64,000 nucleotides of DNA from Flavobacterium frigidarium DSM 17623 (GCF_000425505.1 NZ_AUDO01000009.1:1-64000); one strand, 5' to 3'. Positions 44,641-54,666 are shown, counted from the first letter of the stretch. Notes: generated from the sequence alone by a model not told the origin. A program made the numbers and translations.

Positions 44641-45870
44641 CTATAGTTCAAAAGCTTTCTTAGGATTGTTGTCTAAAAGCAACTCCATTGGATTTTCTAG
44701 CGCTTCTTTAACAGCAACTAAGAAACCTACAGATTCTTTACCATCAATGATTCTATGGTCATAAGAAAGTGCTACGTACATCATAGGGTGAATTTCTACT
44801 TTACCGTTTACAGCAATAGGACGCTCAATAATATTGTGCATACCTAAGATTCCTGATTGTGGTGGATTGATAATAGGAGTAGATAGCATAGAACCAAATA
44901 CACCACCATTAGTGATTGTAAAAGTTCCACCAGTCATATCATCAACAGTAATTTGACCATCACGTGCTCTAATTGCTAACCTTTTGATATCAGCCTCAAC
45001 ACCACGGAAAGTTAAATTTTCTGCATTACGAACAACAGGAACCATTAAGCCTTTTGGACCTGATACTGCGATAGAGATATCACAAAAATCGTAAGCAATT
45101 TTATAATCACCATCCATCATAGAGTTAACATCTGGATATAATTTTAATGCTCTAGTAACCGCTTTAGTAAAGAAAGACATGTATCCAAGACCTACACCAC
45201 CATGTTTTGCTTTGAATTCATCTTTATACTGATTACGAATTGTGTTGATAGGCGTCATGTTTACTTCGTTGAAAGTAGTTAACATAGCCGTTTCGTTTTT
45301 GGCTGCAACTAAGCGTTCAGCTACTTTACGACGCAACATTGATAATTTTGTACGCTCTTGACCACGGCTTCCACCTGTAGGAGTTCCCATTGATGGTACT
45401 GCATTTACAGCATCATCTTTAGTAATTCTACCGTCTTTACCAGTTCCTGTTACAGCTGCTGGAGCGATATTTTTTTCGTCTAATATTTTTCTTGCTGCTG
45501 GAGATGGTGTTCCTGTAGCATAAGTTGCTGTTGGAGCTGGAGCCGCTGCTACTGGAGCAGGAGCTGCTTTTGGTGCTTCGGCAGCTGGAGCTGCTGCTGC
45601 AGGTGCCGCAGCTGCTGAACCTTCTGGTTTTGCTGCTGCTGTATCAATATGACAAACTACTGCCCCTACTGCTACTGCGTCACCTTCTTCTGCTTTTAAA
45701 GTGATAATTCCGCTTGCTTCTGCTGGTAATTCAAGGGTCGCTTTATCTGAATCTACTTCAGCAATTGCTTGGTCTTTTTCAACATAATCTCCGTCTTGTA
45801 CTAACCATGTTGCAATTTCAACTTCTTTTATAGATTCCCCTGGTGATGGGACTTTCATTTCTAAAATCAT
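44641..45870 (-). CDS. sucB: 2-oxoglutarate dehydrogenase E2 (dihydrolipoyl succinyltransferase)
   Basis: 409 residues. Lipoyl domain (1-80) with the lipoylated Lys in [13 protein letters not shown], an Ala/Pro-rich linker (85-115), the E3-binding segment ([27 protein letters not shown]), and the catalytic core ending [15 protein letters not shown] with His/Asp. It transfers succinyl groups to CoA in the TCA cycle. It is preceded by sucA with an 82-bp gap containing a stem-loop. Length is as expected. Confidence 0.97.
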   Translation of the reverse strand: MILEMKVPSPGESIKEVEIATWLVQDGDYVEKDQAIAEVDSDKATLELPAEASGIITLKAEEGDAVAVGAVVCHIDTAAAKPEGSAAAAPAAAAPAAEAPKAAPAPVAAAPAPTATYATGTPSPAARKILDEKNIAPAAVTGTGKDGRITKDDAVNAVPSMGTPTGGSRGQERTKLSMLRRKVAERLVAAKNETAMLTTFNEVNMTPINTIRNQYKDEFKAKHGGVGLGYMSFFTKAVTRALKLYPDVNSMMDGDYKIAYDFCDISIAVSGPKGLMVPVVRNAENLTFRGVEADIKRLAIRARDGQITVDDMTGGTFTITNGGVFGSMLSTPIINPPQSGILGMHNIIERPIAVNGKVEIHPMMYVALSYDHRIIDGKESVGFLVAVKEALENPMELLLDNNPKKAFEL

Positions 45871-45883
45871 CTTTTTTTTGTTT

Positions 45884-45935
45884 AAGGTTTGAATTGTTTA
45901 AAGTTCAAAGCGCATTTAATGTCACTTTAAACCTT
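45884..45935 (-). other. Inverted repeats between sucA and sucB
   Basis: Two nested stems: GTTTAAAGT (45896-45904) with ACTTTAAAC (45924-45932) across a 19-nt loop, and AAGGTTT (45884-45890) with AAACCTT (45929-45935), which compete. They could tune translation or stability of sucB, or be a partial terminator. No strong T run follows. Confidence 0.5.
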
Positions 45936-45952
45936 AAACTTTAAACTAATTT

Positions 45953-48730
45953 TTATCTAAATAAATCTTTATCGAATACCATTTTAATAGCATCTGCATG
46001 TCGGCGTTTTGCTCTTGTATAACTTCCTGATGCTGGCGCTGAGTAGGCTTTTAATGAAGCTAATCTCCATTTTACCAAGTTGAAGTTCATTAACATAAAG
46101 CTATACGCTCCCATGTTTTTTGGTTCTTCTTGAGCCCAAACATAATCATCAGCATTTGGATAAAGTTCAATAATTGCTTTCATCTCCTCAACTGGAAGTG
46201 GGAATAACTGTTCGATTCTTACAACTGCAACATCATTACGGCCGTTGTTCTCTCTCTCAGCAATGATATCATAGTAGAATTTTCCTGTACAGAAAACTAA
46301 TGTTTTTACATCAGCTTTGTTTACAGTAGTATCGTCTATTGTTTCTTGGAAACTTCCGTTTTCAAACTCTTCAATTGTTGATACACATCTAGGATCACGC
46401 AACAAACTCTTAGGTGTAAACACGATTAACGGTTTACGGAATTTTGTTTTCATTTGTCTTCTCAACAAGTGGAAGAAGTTAGCTGGTGTTGTACAGTCAG
46501 CAACAAACATATTGTGTCTTGCACAAAGTTGTAAGTAACGTTCCATTCTAGCCGATGAATGCTCTGCTCCTTGTCCTTCATATCCGTGTGGCAATAGTAA
46601 AACAATACCATTTTGACTGTTCCATTTGTCTTCTCCACAAGAGATGTACTGGTCAATCATGATTTGTGCACCGTTAGAGAAATCTCCAAATTGTGCTTCC
46701 CAGATCGTTAATGTATTTGGGTTTGCTAATGCATATCCATAATCAAAACCTAGCACTCCATACTCAGATAAAAGTGAATTGTATATATTGAAATTTCCTT
46801 TTTTACCTTCAAGATTGTTAATAAGTACAACTTCCTCTTCAGAGTCTTCTACTTTTACAACTGCATGACGGTGTGAGAATGTACCACGCTCAACGTCTTG
46901 CCCTGAAATACGTACATCAAAGCCTTCTTGCAATAAAGAACCGTAAGCTAAGTGCTCAGCCATTCCCCAGTCTAATTTATTCGTTTCGAAAAACATTGTT
47001 TTTCTATCGTTGATTAGCTTTTGAATTTTATTGATGAATTTTTTATCTGAAGGTAAATTGCAAACAGCATTAGCAACTTCAGTAAGTCCTTCTCTTGAAT
47101 ATGATGTATCTACATCTTCAAGCATAATTTTATTAGAAACCTGCTCAAATCCTAACCACTCATTTTTCATGAACGGCGTGATCACTGTTAAATCTTTTTT
47201 ACGAGAAGCTTCAAGATTTACTTCCATTTTTGCTTTGTACTCTTTTTCAAGTCCGTTTACAAAAGTAGCATCTATAACACCCTCTGATAATAATTTTTCA
47301 GCATAAAGATCTCTTGGATTCTTGTGCTTTGCAATTATTTTATATAAAACTGGTTGTGTAAAACGAGGCTCATCACCTTCATTGTGACCGTATTTTCTAT
47401 ATCCTAATAAGTCAATAAATACATCACGACCAAACTGCATTCTGAAATCTAAAGCAAAATCGATTGCGTGAACAACTGCTTCAGGATCATCAGCATTAAC
47501 GTGTAATACTGGAGACAAAGTAACTTTGGCAACATCTGTACAATACGTTGACGAACGAGCATCAAGGTAGTTTGTTGTAAAACCAACTTGGTTATTAATT
47601 ACAATATGAATTGTTCCTCCCGTTTTGTATCCGTCGAGTTGTGCCATCTGGATAATTTCATAAAGCAATCCTTGCCCTGCAATTGCAGCATCACCGTGAA
47701 CAGCGATTGGCAATACCTTAGAAAAATCATTTGGGAAATATTTATCTTGTTTTGCTCTAGTAATTCCCTCAATTACTGCACCTACTGTTTCAAGGTGAGA
47801 AGGGTTAGGCGCAAGATTGATATTGATTTTTTTACCTGTACTTGTAATTTTATCAGCAGTGAGACCTAAATGGTACTTTACATCACCGTCAAAATATTCT
47901 TGATCGTAATCTTTTCCGTCAAACTCCCCAAAGATATCTTGAGTTGATTTACCAAAAATATTAGCCAAAACATTCAAACGACCACGGTGAGCCATTCCCA
48001 TTACAAATTGTTCTACACCACGCTCAGCTGCTTTTTCAATTAATGAATCAAGTGCTGGAATGATAGACTCTCCTCCTTCTAATGAAAAACGTTTTTGTCC
48101 TACATACTTAGTATGCAAGAAATTCTCAAAAGAAACTGCCTGGTTTAACTTATCAAGAATCGTTTTTTTCTCTTCAGGTGAAAAGTTAGGTTGATTATCG
48201 TTTACTCCTACTTTGTTTTGAATCCATTTAACAATCTCAGGTTTCCTGATGTACATATACTCTACACCAATGTGTTGACAGTATGTTGTATCTAAGTGTT
48301 TAATGATATCGCTTAATGTTGTGGGTGCTATACCGATGATTTTGGCTGCATCAAAAACAGTATTTAAATCTGCTGATGTAAGTCCAAAATTTGTAATATC
48401 AAGATTAGGTTCGAATGTCCTTCTATCTCTTACTGGGTTTGTTTTAGTAAATAAATGTCCTCGAGAGCGGTAGCCTTCGACTAATTTTAATACATCAAAC
48501 TCCTTTTGAAGTTTTTCAGAAATTTTAGAGTAGTCAACTGAGCCTGAGGCTACTTCGTTAACTATATGTTGTACAGGGTTTTCACCATTGTACGTTTCCA
48601 TTCCAAAGTCGAAACCTTGAAAAAAAGCTCTCCAGCTCGGCTCAACGCTGTCTGGGTTCTCTAAGTACTGATCGTATAATTGTGCAAAAAATTCTGTATG
48701 TGCTGCGTTTAAAAATGAAAACCTGTCCAT
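45953..48730 (-). CDS. sucA: 2-oxoglutarate dehydrogenase E1 component
   Basis: 925 residues. N-terminal motif FLNAAHTEFFAQLYDQYLENPDSV, ThDP-binding GMAHRGRLNVLANIF, GDAAIAGQGLLYE, GYRKYGHNEGDEPRFTQP, and the transketolase-like C-terminal half with RDPRCVSTIEEF. It decarboxylates 2-oxoglutarate with thiamine diphosphate. Upstream on the minus strand is TACTTTTG (48776-48769). First gene of sucAB. Confidence 0.97.
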   Translation of the reverse strand: MDRFSFLNAAHTEFFAQLYDQYLENPDSVEPSWRAFFQGFDFGMETYNGENPVQHIVNEVASGSVDYSKISEKLQKEFDVLKLVEGYRSRGHLFTKTNPVRDRRTFEPNLDITNFGLTSADLNTVFDAAKIIGIAPTTLSDIIKHLDTTYCQHIGVEYMYIRKPEIVKWIQNKVGVNDNQPNFSPEEKKTILDKLNQAVSFENFLHTKYVGQKRFSLEGGESIIPALDSLIEKAAERGVEQFVMGMAHRGRLNVLANIFGKSTQDIFGEFDGKDYDQEYFDGDVKYHLGLTADKITSTGKKININLAPNPSHLETVGAVIEGITRAKQDKYFPNDFSKVLPIAVHGDAAIAGQGLLYEIIQMAQLDGYKTGGTIHIVINNQVGFTTNYLDARSSTYCTDVAKVTLSPVLHVNADDPEAVVHAIDFALDFRMQFGRDVFIDLLGYRKYGHNEGDEPRFTQPVLYKIIAKHKNPRDLYAEKLLSEGVIDATFVNGLEKEYKAKMEVNLEASRKKDLTVITPFMKNEWLGFEQVSNKIMLEDVDTSYSREGLTEVANAVCNLPSDKKFINKIQKLINDRKTMFFETNKLDWGMAEHLAYGSLLQEGFDVRISGQDVERGTFSHRHAVVKVEDSEEEVVLINNLEGKKGNFNIYNSLLSEYGVLGFDYGYALANPNTLTIWEAQFGDFSNGAQIMIDQYISCGEDKWNSQNGIVLLLPHGYEGQGAEHSSARMERYLQLCARHNMFVADCTTPANFFHLLRRQMKTKFRKPLIVFTPKSLLRDPRCVSTIEEFENGSFQETIDDTTVNKADVKTLVFCTGKFYYDIIAERENNGRNDVAVVRIEQLFPLPVEEMKAIIELYPNADDYVWAQEEPKNMGAYSFMLMNFNLVKWRLASLKAYSAPASGSYTRAKRRHADAIKMVFDKDLFR

Positions 48731-48768
48731 AATATTTATTGAATATACTTTTTGTTAAAATAGTTTGA

Positions 48769-48776
48769 CAAAAGTA
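48769..48776 (-). promoter_or_regulatory. -7 box of sucAB
   Basis: TACTTTTG on the minus strand, 38 bp upstream of the sucA start codon. Confidence 0.5.
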
Positions 48777-48847
48777 CAATAATCAACTAAGTTTACATTT
48801 ATTTTAAGTTACTTTTATGTGTTAAAATGTTAAAAATTTAGATAGTT

Positions 48848-49402
48848 ATGACAAATTACCCTTTCTTCAGCCAATTTAAATACATTATACTTAGTGCAAG
48901 CCTTGTATTATGCAGTGCTTTATCTGCACAACAACAACCGTTTAAAAAACAATCGCAAAGTGATTTTTGGGATAAAGTGCAATTTGGAGGCGGTTTAGGA
49001 TTAGGTTTTGGTTCTGGCTACACTGATATTTCAATTGCTCCTAGCGCCATTTATAATTTCAATCCCTATGTTGCTCTAGGTATTGGCGCACAGTACAGCT
49101 ATGTAAGTCAAAAAGATTTTTACACTTCTAATCTATATGGTGGAAGCCTAATTGCATTAGTGAACCCAATTGAACAAATCCAACTTTCAGTTGAATTAGA
49201 GCAACTTCGTGTTAATGTGAGCGTTGATGACGATTTTAACAACAGCAGTAACACACGCAACTTCTGGAACACTGGTTTATTTGTAGGTGCCGGTTACCGT
49301 ACTAATAATGTTACTATAGGAGGTCGTTACAATGTTTTGTACAATGAAAATGATGCTGCTTACAGTAGTGCATTTATGCCTTTTGTAAGAGTATATTTTT
49401 AA
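48848..49402 (+). CDS. Small outer-membrane beta-barrel protein
   Basis: 184 residues. The signal peptide region (YIILSASLVLCSALSAQ) is followed by alternating strands (GGGLGLGFGSGYTDISIAPSA, VALGIGAQYSYVSQ, QIQLSVELEQLRVNV, GLFVGAGYRTNNVTIGGRY) ending FMPFVRVYF, a typical barrel terminus. It resembles a family that databases sometimes name alpha-ketoglutarate decarboxylase, probably a label copied from neighbouring sucA rather than a function; nothing in the sequence is enzymatic. Divergent from sucA; the stop abuts that of the convergent neighbour. Confidence 0.8.
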   Translation: MTNYPFFSQFKYIILSASLVLCSALSAQQQPFKKQSQSDFWDKVQFGGGLGLGFGSGYTDISIAPSAIYNFNPYVALGIGAQYSYVSQKDFYTSNLYGGSLIALVNPIEQIQLSVELEQLRVNVSVDDDFNNSSNTRNFWNTGLFVGAGYRTNNVTIGGRYNVLYNENDAAYSSAFMPFVRVYF

Positions 49403-49753
49403 TCAATAGTTGTTTTTAAACCACACTTTTTGCCATTCTCTTTTTAAAAGTAAATAAGTTACTTGTTCTGCTAGGACAACAAGATCAGATCCGTCAAGTT
49501 TTTTAACCTCTTCCTCTGCAACGTCGATAATGTACAGCAGGTTTAGGTATTCTGCAAATTTGTACATGATCATGCGGTAGATTTTTTCATGCAATTGAAT
49601 TTTGAGTTCCTCAGGAGAAATGCTCATGGGAAAATCAATACCTTCATTTGCTAGATTGAAATCTTTATTTATTTGGATAATTAATTTTAAATATAGCGAT
49701 TGTTCTTGTGCTTCAACAAGCAACAAATCTGTATTAATAGGGGCTACAAACAT
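49403..49753 (-). CDS. Conserved hypothetical protein
   Basis: 116 residues, all helical in appearance (LLLVEAQEQSLYLKLIIQINKDFN; MSISPEELKIQLHEKIYRMIMYKFAEYLNLLY; EQVTYLLLKREWQKVWFKNNY). No motif I recognise, no signal peptide. Its stop codon touches the stop of the converging barrel gene with no space. The polyprenyl synthetase gene lies upstream on the same strand, 64 bp away, so co-transcription is possible. Codon use resembles neighbours. Confidence 0.7.
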   Translation of the reverse strand: MFVAPINTDLLLVEAQEQSLYLKLIIQINKDFNLANEGIDFPMSISPEELKIQLHEKIYRMIMYKFAEYLNLLYIIDVAEEEVKKLDGSDLVVLAEQVTYLLLKREWQKVWFKNNY

Positions 49754-49817
49754 ATATTTTGGATCTTTAAAACAGCAGTTTTATTTCTTGTAATGCAATT
49801 TATTTTCGAAAAGAAAA

Positions 49818-50792
49818 TTACACTTTTCGGCCCATTAGGTTTTCACCAAAAGCTTTCAGTATTTCTTTTTTCTCCTTACTAATATCCATTCGATCTAAAG
49901 TTTCAAAAGCTTTAAACGTAAAATCTTGCATCGCTTGCTGTGTCGCTTTACTAGCTCCAGAGGTATTAAAGATCTCTTTTACTATTTCGATTTTAGCAGT
50001 ACTATCTGTAGGTTGGGTTGCGAATAACGTTTTCAACTTATCTGATACATCATCCGATGAAAACTCCATTGCTTTAAGGTACAAATAGGTTTTTTTGTTT
50101 TCGATGATATCACCGCCAACTTGTTTCCCGAAGGTTTCAGGATTCCCAAAAGCATCAAGATAATCATCTTGCAATTGAAAAGCCAAACCTAAATAGAGAC
50201 CAAACTCATAAATTAAACAAGCATTCTCTGTCGTAGTTCCCGCAACAAGCGCCCCCATTTTCATGGCTGCTGCAACAAGGACTGCTGTTTTATACTCTAT
50301 CATTTTTAAATACTCAGCAATGGTAACATCATCGCGAGTTTCAAAATCGACATCCCACTGTTGCCCTTCACATACTTCTAGAGCCGTTTTGCTAAATAAC
50401 TTTGCTAACTCCATAAAAACTGGAGCTTCGTATTGTTCAAAATATTGATATGCTAGGATCAACATCGCATCACCAGACAAAATCCCCGTGTTTAAATCCC
50501 ATTTTTCATGGACTGTCACTTCACCTCTACGCAAAGGTGCTTCATCCATAATATCATCATGCACTAATGAGAAATTATGAAAAACTTCTACCGCCATTGC
50601 AGCTGGCAAAGCCTTTTCATAATTAACATCAAAAACTTCTGCAGCCATTAATGTCAGAACAGGTCGAATTCTCTTTCCTCCTAAGTCTAAAATATAAATT
50701 ATAGGATCATATAAGTTTTTAGGTTCGCGAGATATTGACTGCGCTTTCAAATAGCTAATGAAGAAATCTTGATATTGATTGATAGCATGCAT
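49818..50792 (-). CDS. Polyprenyl synthetase (GGPP/FPP-type)
   Basis: 324 residues. First aspartate-rich motif LVHDDIMDEAPLRRG and second LQLQDDYLDAFGNPE (DDxxD), plus GGKRIRPVL and FHNFS. The chain-length determining region before the first motif (MAVEVFHNFSLVHDD) has bulky aromatics, as in enzymes making medium chains. It condenses IPP with allylic diphosphates for carotenoids, quinones or polyprenyl carriers; the exact product is uncertain. Confidence 0.93.
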   Translation of the reverse strand: MHAINQYQDFFISYLKAQSISREPKNLYDPIIYILDLGGKRIRPVLTLMAAEVFDVNYEKALPAAMAVEVFHNFSLVHDDIMDEAPLRRGEVTVHEKWDLNTGILSGDAMLILAYQYFEQYEAPVFMELAKLFSKTALEVCEGQQWDVDFETRDDVTIAEYLKMIEYKTAVLVAAAMKMGALVAGTTTENACLIYEFGLYLGLAFQLQDDYLDAFGNPETFGKQVGGDIIENKKTYLYLKAMEFSSDDVSDKLKTLFATQPTDSTAKIEIVKEIFNTSGASKATQQAMQDFTFKAFETLDRMDISKEKKEILKAFGENLMGRKV

Positions 50793-50888
50793 AAAAATAA
50801 TTTTCGGCTAATTTACAGCATTCAAATCTCATTACAAACTTGCAGTCTTAACTAAATGTTAAAATAAACAAAAAACAATGGAAACTAT

Positions 50889-50919
50889 TTTGGTTCCTAA
50901 AGTTTCCTGTCTACATTTG
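50889..50919 (+). promoter_or_regulatory. Promoter of the YceI-family gene
   Basis: TTTG (50889-50892), a 19-bp spacer and TACATTTG (50912-50919), a textbook Bacteroidota promoter 32 bp before the start codon. Confidence 0.7.
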
Positions 50920-50951
50920 CACAAAAAATTAACATATCGAAACTTTACATT

Positions 50952-51494
50952 ATGGCAGCAACTTTACAATTAAATACTACAAAGTGGTCATTAAATTCCA
51001 ATCAATCAGATGTACTTATTAAAGCAAGACACTCTATAATAGCTTACATATCAGGATCACTAAACAAATTTAAGGGTTCGATAGACATGCAAAACAATGA
51101 GGTTGAGGATGCTTGTATAGAATTTAATTTAGATGTAAAAAATCAGGAGTCAACTTTAAAAAATATTGACAGTCCTCTATATATAAATGATTATTTAGAT
51201 AGCAATACGTTTCCAAATATTACTTTTAAATCGACCTCTTTTCAAAAAATCAGCTCAAACATTAACTTTTTAAAAGGAAACCTTACCGTGAACAATATTA
51301 CTAAAACTGTAGAGCTAGATGCGCAATTAATAAACATAACAGTTCAAAACGGTACTAAAACAGCAATTTTTGAAATATCTGGTTTAATTAAACGTAAAGA
51401 TTTTGATTTAGTCGCAAATGCTTACAATCATACGAATGGCATTTCGCTTGGACAAGATATTACTTTAACTGCTAACCTTGAGTTTGTTATCTAA
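50952..51494 (+). CDS. YceI-family lipocalin-like protein without signal peptide
   Basis: 180 residues, beginning MAATLQLNTTKWSLNSNQSD with no hydrophobic leader, so it is cytoplasmic; most YceI proteins are exported. Domain features: VLIKARHSIIAYISGSLNKFKGSI, DSPLYINDYLDSNTFPNITFKSTSF, GNLTVNNITKTVELDAQLI, RKDFDLVA. YceI folds bind isoprenoid chains. The polyprenyl synthetase gene is divergent next to it, which may be meaningful. It has its own promoter. Confidence 0.88.
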   Translation: MAATLQLNTTKWSLNSNQSDVLIKARHSIIAYISGSLNKFKGSIDMQNNEVEDACIEFNLDVKNQESTLKNIDSPLYINDYLDSNTFPNITFKSTSFQKISSNINFLKGNLTVNNITKTVELDAQLINITVQNGTKTAIFEISGLIKRKDFDLVANAYNHTNGISLGQDITLTANLEFVI

Positions 51495-51660
51495 ACAAAT
51501 GAACTTAACTAGCTAAATAAGTCTAGCATTATAAAAATCGCCTAATAAAATAAAGTAAAATACTACGCATTAGCACAATACATGCAAATTTTATAACTTT
51601 TGAGTAATAAATTAACAACGAGACCTCCTTATTAGCTGTTTCTTTGTAGAATAAAAATAA

Positions 51661-52260
51661 ATGAAAGAGAAAATTATAGCAAAAGCAAGTGAGATGTTTA
51701 TAAAGCTAGGCTTTAAAAGCATTACTATGGACGATATTGCCGGAGAGATGTGCATTTCTAAAAAAACGATATATAAATATTTTTGCAATAAAGAACTGTT
51801 AATCGAAGAGAGCACAAAGCTACTACACAAGGAAGTCCATGAAAATATCGAATCTATTGTGCAACAAAATTATAATGCAATTGAGGAGAGTTTTAAAATA
51901 AGAAATAAATTTAGTGAAATGTTTCACTCAATAGTTGACTCATCTCCCCTATTTCAATTAAAAAGACATTACCCCGAGATTTACGAAAAAGTAATGCTTA
52001 CAGAGATACAGGAGTGTTCGATGTGTTTTGAGAAGAACATTTTAAAAGGAATACGAGATGGCCATTACCGCGAGGATCTCAATGTAGCAAGTTATGTAAA
52101 GTTTTACTATATGCTTATTTTTAGCATCAATGGTGATACAAGTTCTGATAAAGAAACAAAAGGACTAGAGCTTGAAGCATTAGAATATCATACGAGAGCT
52201 ATGGCAACAACTAAAGGAATAATAGAACTAGAAAAACACTTACTAAACCCAGAAATATAA
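51661..52260 (+). CDS. TetR/AcrR-family regulator of the efflux operon
   Basis: 199 residues. N-terminal HTH MKEKIIAKASEMFIKLGFKSITMDDIAGEMCISKKTIYKYFCNKELL, then a helical ligand domain. It is the first gene of an operon: its stop overlaps the ATG of the TolC-like gene by 1 bp (TAATG). Cotranscription with efflux genes suggests autoregulation and drug-responsive derepression. Confidence 0.94.
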   Translation: MKEKIIAKASEMFIKLGFKSITMDDIAGEMCISKKTIYKYFCNKELLIEESTKLLHKEVHENIESIVQQNYNAIEESFKIRNKFSEMFHSIVDSSPLFQLKRHYPEIYEKVMLTEIQECSMCFEKNILKGIRDGHYREDLNVASYVKFYYMLIFSINGDTSSDKETKGLELEALEYHTRAMATTKGIIELEKHLLNPEI

Positions 52261-53600
52261 TGAGAAAACTACTTTTTATTACATTCTTGACGATGGCAGT
52301 TACCAGCCGAGCACAAGAAGTAAAAACCCTAACGCTAAAACAAGCCATTGAGTACGCCTTAGTGAATAAATCAGATGCTAAAAAAGCGCAACTGAAAATT
52401 GAAAATAGTGGTTACCAAATTGAAGAGGTACGTTCTAGAGCTTTACCGCAAATTGCTGCTACGGGAAGCTTGAACTACAACCCAATTTTGCAAACAAGCG
52501 TTATTGATGGTGCTGGTTTTGGACAACCGGGGACAATCATTCAAGCAACTTTTGGACAAAAATGGATTTCAACAGCAGGAGTTTCGCTTACGCAAAACTT
52601 ATTTGACCAAGCAGTTTTCACTGGTTTAAAAGCGGCAAAAACCACACGAGAATTTTATATTATCAATGCACAATTAACAGAGGAACAAGTTATTGAGCGT
52701 GTTGCAAACAACTACTATTCGGTATACGTTAAGAGACAAAACTTAACCGTTTTAGATAGTACGTACAACAATACAGTGAAAGTCAAAAACATCATCCAAG
52801 GGCAGTACGACAATGGTTTAGCCAAAAAAATTGATCTTGATCGTACTTTAGTTAAAATTTCAAATATAAAAACCCAACGTCAGCAGGTGCTTAACGCAGT
52901 ACAACTGCAAGAGAACGCATTAAAATTTTATATGGGAATGCCAATAGAAACAGCAATTGAGATTCCAGTAGCACAATTTGAAGTTACACCACAAGCGTTC
53001 ACAGAAAATCCTAATACAGCAAATAGAACCGAATATTTGTTACTGAAAAAACAGCAGCAGTTGTTAGAGTTTCAAAAGAAAGCGGTATTAGCTGCATACT
53101 ATCCTACCCTATCTTTATCTGCAGGCTATAATTATATTGGGCAAGGACCTGAGATGCCATTAGGCGCTAGACCTTCTCAAGGAGTATACTGGTCTGATTA
53201 TTCTGCAATAGGACTTAATCTATATGTGCCTATTTTTACTGGATTTAGCACCCGTTCAAAAGTGAGACAAGCTGACGTTGATTTAAGATCTCTTGAAGAA
53301 GACTTAATAGATACTAAGCTCTCATTAGATTTAGATTATGCTAACGCAAAAACACAAATAGAAAATAGCATTGTTACTATTAATAACCAACAAAGTAATG
53401 TAAAACTAGCACAAGAAGTTCTTGATAATACTAAGAACAATTATGTGCAAGGATTAACTAGTTTAACTGAAGTGCTTGATGCAGAAAATGCAAATACCGA
53501 AGCAAAAAAAAACTATACTGCTGCAGTGCTTGACTACAAATTAGCCGAAATACAATTAATAAAATCAAAAGGAGAACTTAAAACACTTATAAATAACTAG
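52260..53600 (+). CDS. TolC-family outer-membrane efflux protein
   Basis: 446 residues with a signal peptide (LLFITFLTMAVTSRAQ), then two repeated outer-membrane efflux domains with long coiled-coil helices (EVKTLTLKQAIEYALVNKSDAKKAQ; ...YVQGLTSLTEVLDAENANTEAKKNYTAAVLDYKLAEIQL). It forms the trimeric outer-membrane channel of the efflux pump; next comes the adaptor gene (gap 1 bp). Confidence 0.94.
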   Translation: MRKLLFITFLTMAVTSRAQEVKTLTLKQAIEYALVNKSDAKKAQLKIENSGYQIEEVRSRALPQIAATGSLNYNPILQTSVIDGAGFGQPGTIIQATFGQKWISTAGVSLTQNLFDQAVFTGLKAAKTTREFYIINAQLTEEQVIERVANNYYSVYVKRQNLTVLDSTYNNTVKVKNIIQGQYDNGLAKKIDLDRTLVKISNIKTQRQQVLNAVQLQENALKFYMGMPIETAIEIPVAQFEVTPQAFTENPNTANRTEYLLLKKQQQLLEFQKKAVLAAYYPTLSLSAGYNYIGQGPEMPLGARPSQGVYWSDYSAIGLNLYVPIFTGFSTRSKVRQADVDLRSLEEDLIDTKLSLDLDYANAKTQIENSIVTINNQQSNVKLAQEVLDNTKNNYVQGLTSLTEVLDAENANTEAKKNYTAAVLDYKLAEIQLIKSKGELKTLINN

Positions 53601-53601
53601 T

Positions 53602-54666
53602 ATGAAAAAGAAAATTACCATAGCACTAATAATTGTCGCAGTTCTTGCGGTAATAGGGTATATCTTAGTTAGCAACAAAGAAGCAAACAAAGCTAAAACG
53701 GATATTGTAGCACAAAAAAATGCTTCGGTATCAGTGAAGACAACAGCTGTAAAAACAGAGAACATTTCGTTAGATTTTGTTGCCAATGGAAATTTCGAAC
53801 CTACTCAAGAGCTAACCTTTTCTGCAGAAAAATCTGGAAAAGTTGTACGTATTTTAGTTGATGAAGGTGACTATGTAACTGTAGGCCAAACATTAGTAAT
53901 CGTTCGTAGTGATGTAGTTGATGTGAATGCGCAAACTGCAAAAGCAACATACAATAATGCACAAGCAGACTACGCTCGTTATGAAAATGCATTCAAAACT
54001 GGTGGGGTAACAAAACAACAATTAGATCAAGCTAAACTAGCGTTAACTAATGCTGGAGCAAATTTAAAACAAGCCAATATCAATGTAGGTGATACCCGCG
54101 TTAAAGCGCCAATAAGAGGTTTTATCAACAAAAGGTATATTGAACCAGGATCAATCTTAACAGGAATGCCTGCAAGTGCGATGTTTGACATTGTGGATGT
54201 GTCTAGTTTGAAATTAAGGGTAGCTGCAAACGAAACTCAAGTCGCTAGTTTAAAAGTGGGGAATTCAGTGGATGTAACTGCAAGTGTTTTCCCAGATAGA
54301 AAATTCACGGGTAAAATTACCTTTATTGCAGCAAAAGCAGATGAGAGCTTGAACTTTCAGGTCGAAATCGAAATTGCAAACAGTAAAGAAAACAATATTA
54401 AAGCCGGTATGTACGGTTCAGCAAATTTTGAATCAAATCAAAAACAAGAATTAAAAGTTGTTCCAAGAAACGCCTTCGTAGGTAGTGTAAGTAGCAATCA
54501 AGTATTTGTAGTCGAAAACGGAAAAGCAAAACTTAAAAAAGTCACTGCAGGACGAATTTTAGGTGAAAAAGTAGAAATTGTAGATGGTTTATCTGATGGG
54601 GAACTTGTAATCACAACAGGTCAAATCAATTTACAAGATGGAAGTTTAGTAGAAATTATCAAATAA
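53602..54666 (+). CDS. RND efflux periplasmic adaptor (membrane fusion protein)
   Basis: 354 residues. N-terminal membrane anchor (IALIIVAVLAVIGYILVS), lipoyl-like hairpin (SAEKSGKVVRILVDEGDYVTVGQTLVIV), coiled coil (QTAKATYNNAQADYARYENAFKTGG), beta-barrel (DTRVKAPIRGFINKRYIEPGSI) and membrane-proximal domain. It links the RND permease to TolC. It belongs to the operon TetR-TolC-MFP-RND. Confidence 0.95.
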   Translation: MKKKITIALIIVAVLAVIGYILVSNKEANKAKTDIVAQKNASVSVKTTAVKTENISLDFVANGNFEPTQELTFSAEKSGKVVRILVDEGDYVTVGQTLVIVRSDVVDVNAQTAKATYNNAQADYARYENAFKTGGVTKQQLDQAKLALTNAGANLKQANINVGDTRVKAPIRGFINKRYIEPGSILTGMPASAMFDIVDVSSLKLRVAANETQVASLKVGNSVDVTASVFPDRKFTGKITFIAAKADESLNFQVEIEIANSKENNIKAGMYGSANFESNQKQELKVVPRNAFVGSVSSNQVFVVENGKAKLKKVTAGRILGEKVEIVDGLSDGELVITTGQINLQDGSLVEIIK

